A DNA stretch of 6,277 nucleotides from an uncultured Clostridia bacterium (GTDB lineage Bacteria; Bacillota; Clostridia; Oscillospirales; Ruminococcaceae), in NCBI GenBank assembly GCA_947628385.1, contig CANQZS010000109.1:1-6277 (forward strand), in the 5' to 3' direction. The position numbers and the translations under genes were made by a program. This document shows, piece after piece, positions 5,996 to 6,277 of the stretch. The first letter of the stretch is position 1, and every line of letters begins with the position of its first letter. The notes under the pieces are model-generated. The model saw only the letters and a list, made by a program, of their open reading frames with translations. It was not told the origin of the DNA and ran no database searches.

Positions 5996-6277
5996 ATGAC
6001 GGAAATTGATTTTGCAGTGCTCGATTTTATTCAAGAGAATTTGCGCTGTTCATTTCTGGATGCGGTAATGTCTGCTTTGACACATCTGGGGGACGGAGGT
6101 ATCCTTGCGGTGGTCATTGCCGCAGCTCTTGTGTTATCAAAAAAATATCGCAGAATAGGCTTTACGCTTGCTTTTGCGATCATATTATGTTTCCTTTTCG
6201 GAAATCTGCTGCTGAAAGAGCTTATCGCAAGACCGCGCCCGTTTATACAGCGCCCCGATACAGAGCTTATCATATCT
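5996..6277 (+). CDS. PAP2-family membrane phosphatase, 3'-truncated by window edge
   Basis: First 94 codons of a PAP2 (type 2 phosphatidic acid phosphatase) family protein, open to the right edge. It has an amphipathic N-terminus, hydrophobic helices at about 35-47 and 55-73, then KELIARPRP (K74, R81, P82), which fits the first catalytic motif KxxxxxxRP of the family. The second and third motifs (PSGH and SRxxxxxHxxxD) would lie beyond the window. Members hydrolyse lipid phosphates such as undecaprenyl pyrophosphate, phosphatidic acid or PGP at the membrane; the substrate here cannot be told. The ATG is supported by AGAGGAA (5984-5990) 5 nt upstream. It lies 36 nt after the TIR gene on the same strand with no terminator or obvious promoter between, so co-transcription is likely. 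Confidence 0.88.
   Translation, partial: MTEIDFAVLDFIQENLRCSFLDAVMSALTHLGDGGILAVVIAAALVLSKKYRRIGFTLAFAIILCFLFGNLLLKELIARPRPFIQRPDTELIIS

Noticed and set aside
6031..6273. 80-codon - strand open frame at the right edge
   Set aside because: Antisense to the PAP2 gene, whose catalytic motif and ribosome-binding site are clear.

Overview
The window reads as a chromosomal segment from a low-to-moderate GC Gram-positive bacterium, most likely a gut-type Clostridia (Oscillospiraceae/Ruminococcus-like). This rests on the strong purine-rich ribosome-binding sites, the near-perfect SigA-type promoters, and gene families typical of that group. The genus is an inference. No RNA genes, CRISPR arrays, insertion sequences or phage genes are visible.

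Layout: (1) Positions 1-935, + strand: the 3' two-thirds of a nicotinate phosphoribosyltransferase gene (pncB, NAD salvage), cut by the left window edge and ended by a strong hairpin terminator at 940-977. (2) Positions 996-3788, - strand: a tight two-gene operon, a YceG-like gene followed with zero spacing (stop TAA directly abutting ATG) by a TelA/YceH-family gene. This pair corresponds to Bacillus subtilis yceG-yceH, part of the 'Ter-associated' stress modules. (3) Positions 3789-4036: a divergent regulatory region of about 250 bp with one consensus promoter on each strand (17-bp spacers both), several short dyads and a 10-bp direct repeat. (4) Positions 4037-5959, + strand: a 640-aa multidomain protein made of a zinc ribbon, a TPR-like segment, a TIR domain with a candidate catalytic Glu, further TPR-like/'YKDS' repeats and about four C-terminal membrane helices. 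(5) Positions 5996-6277, + strand: the start of a PAP2-family membrane phosphatase, cut by the right edge and probably co-transcribed with the TIR gene.

How they may work together: the TIR gene and the yceG-telA operon share one intergenic control region. That makes a membrane-anchored TIR protein (possible NAD+ hydrolase or signalling enzyme) plus a YceG-TelA module the most interesting hypothesis here. The PAP2 gene would add a membrane-lipid or envelope link. The NAD-salvage gene next door is convergent and separated by a terminator, so its link to the TIR protein may be chance. None of these functional links is proven by the sequence.
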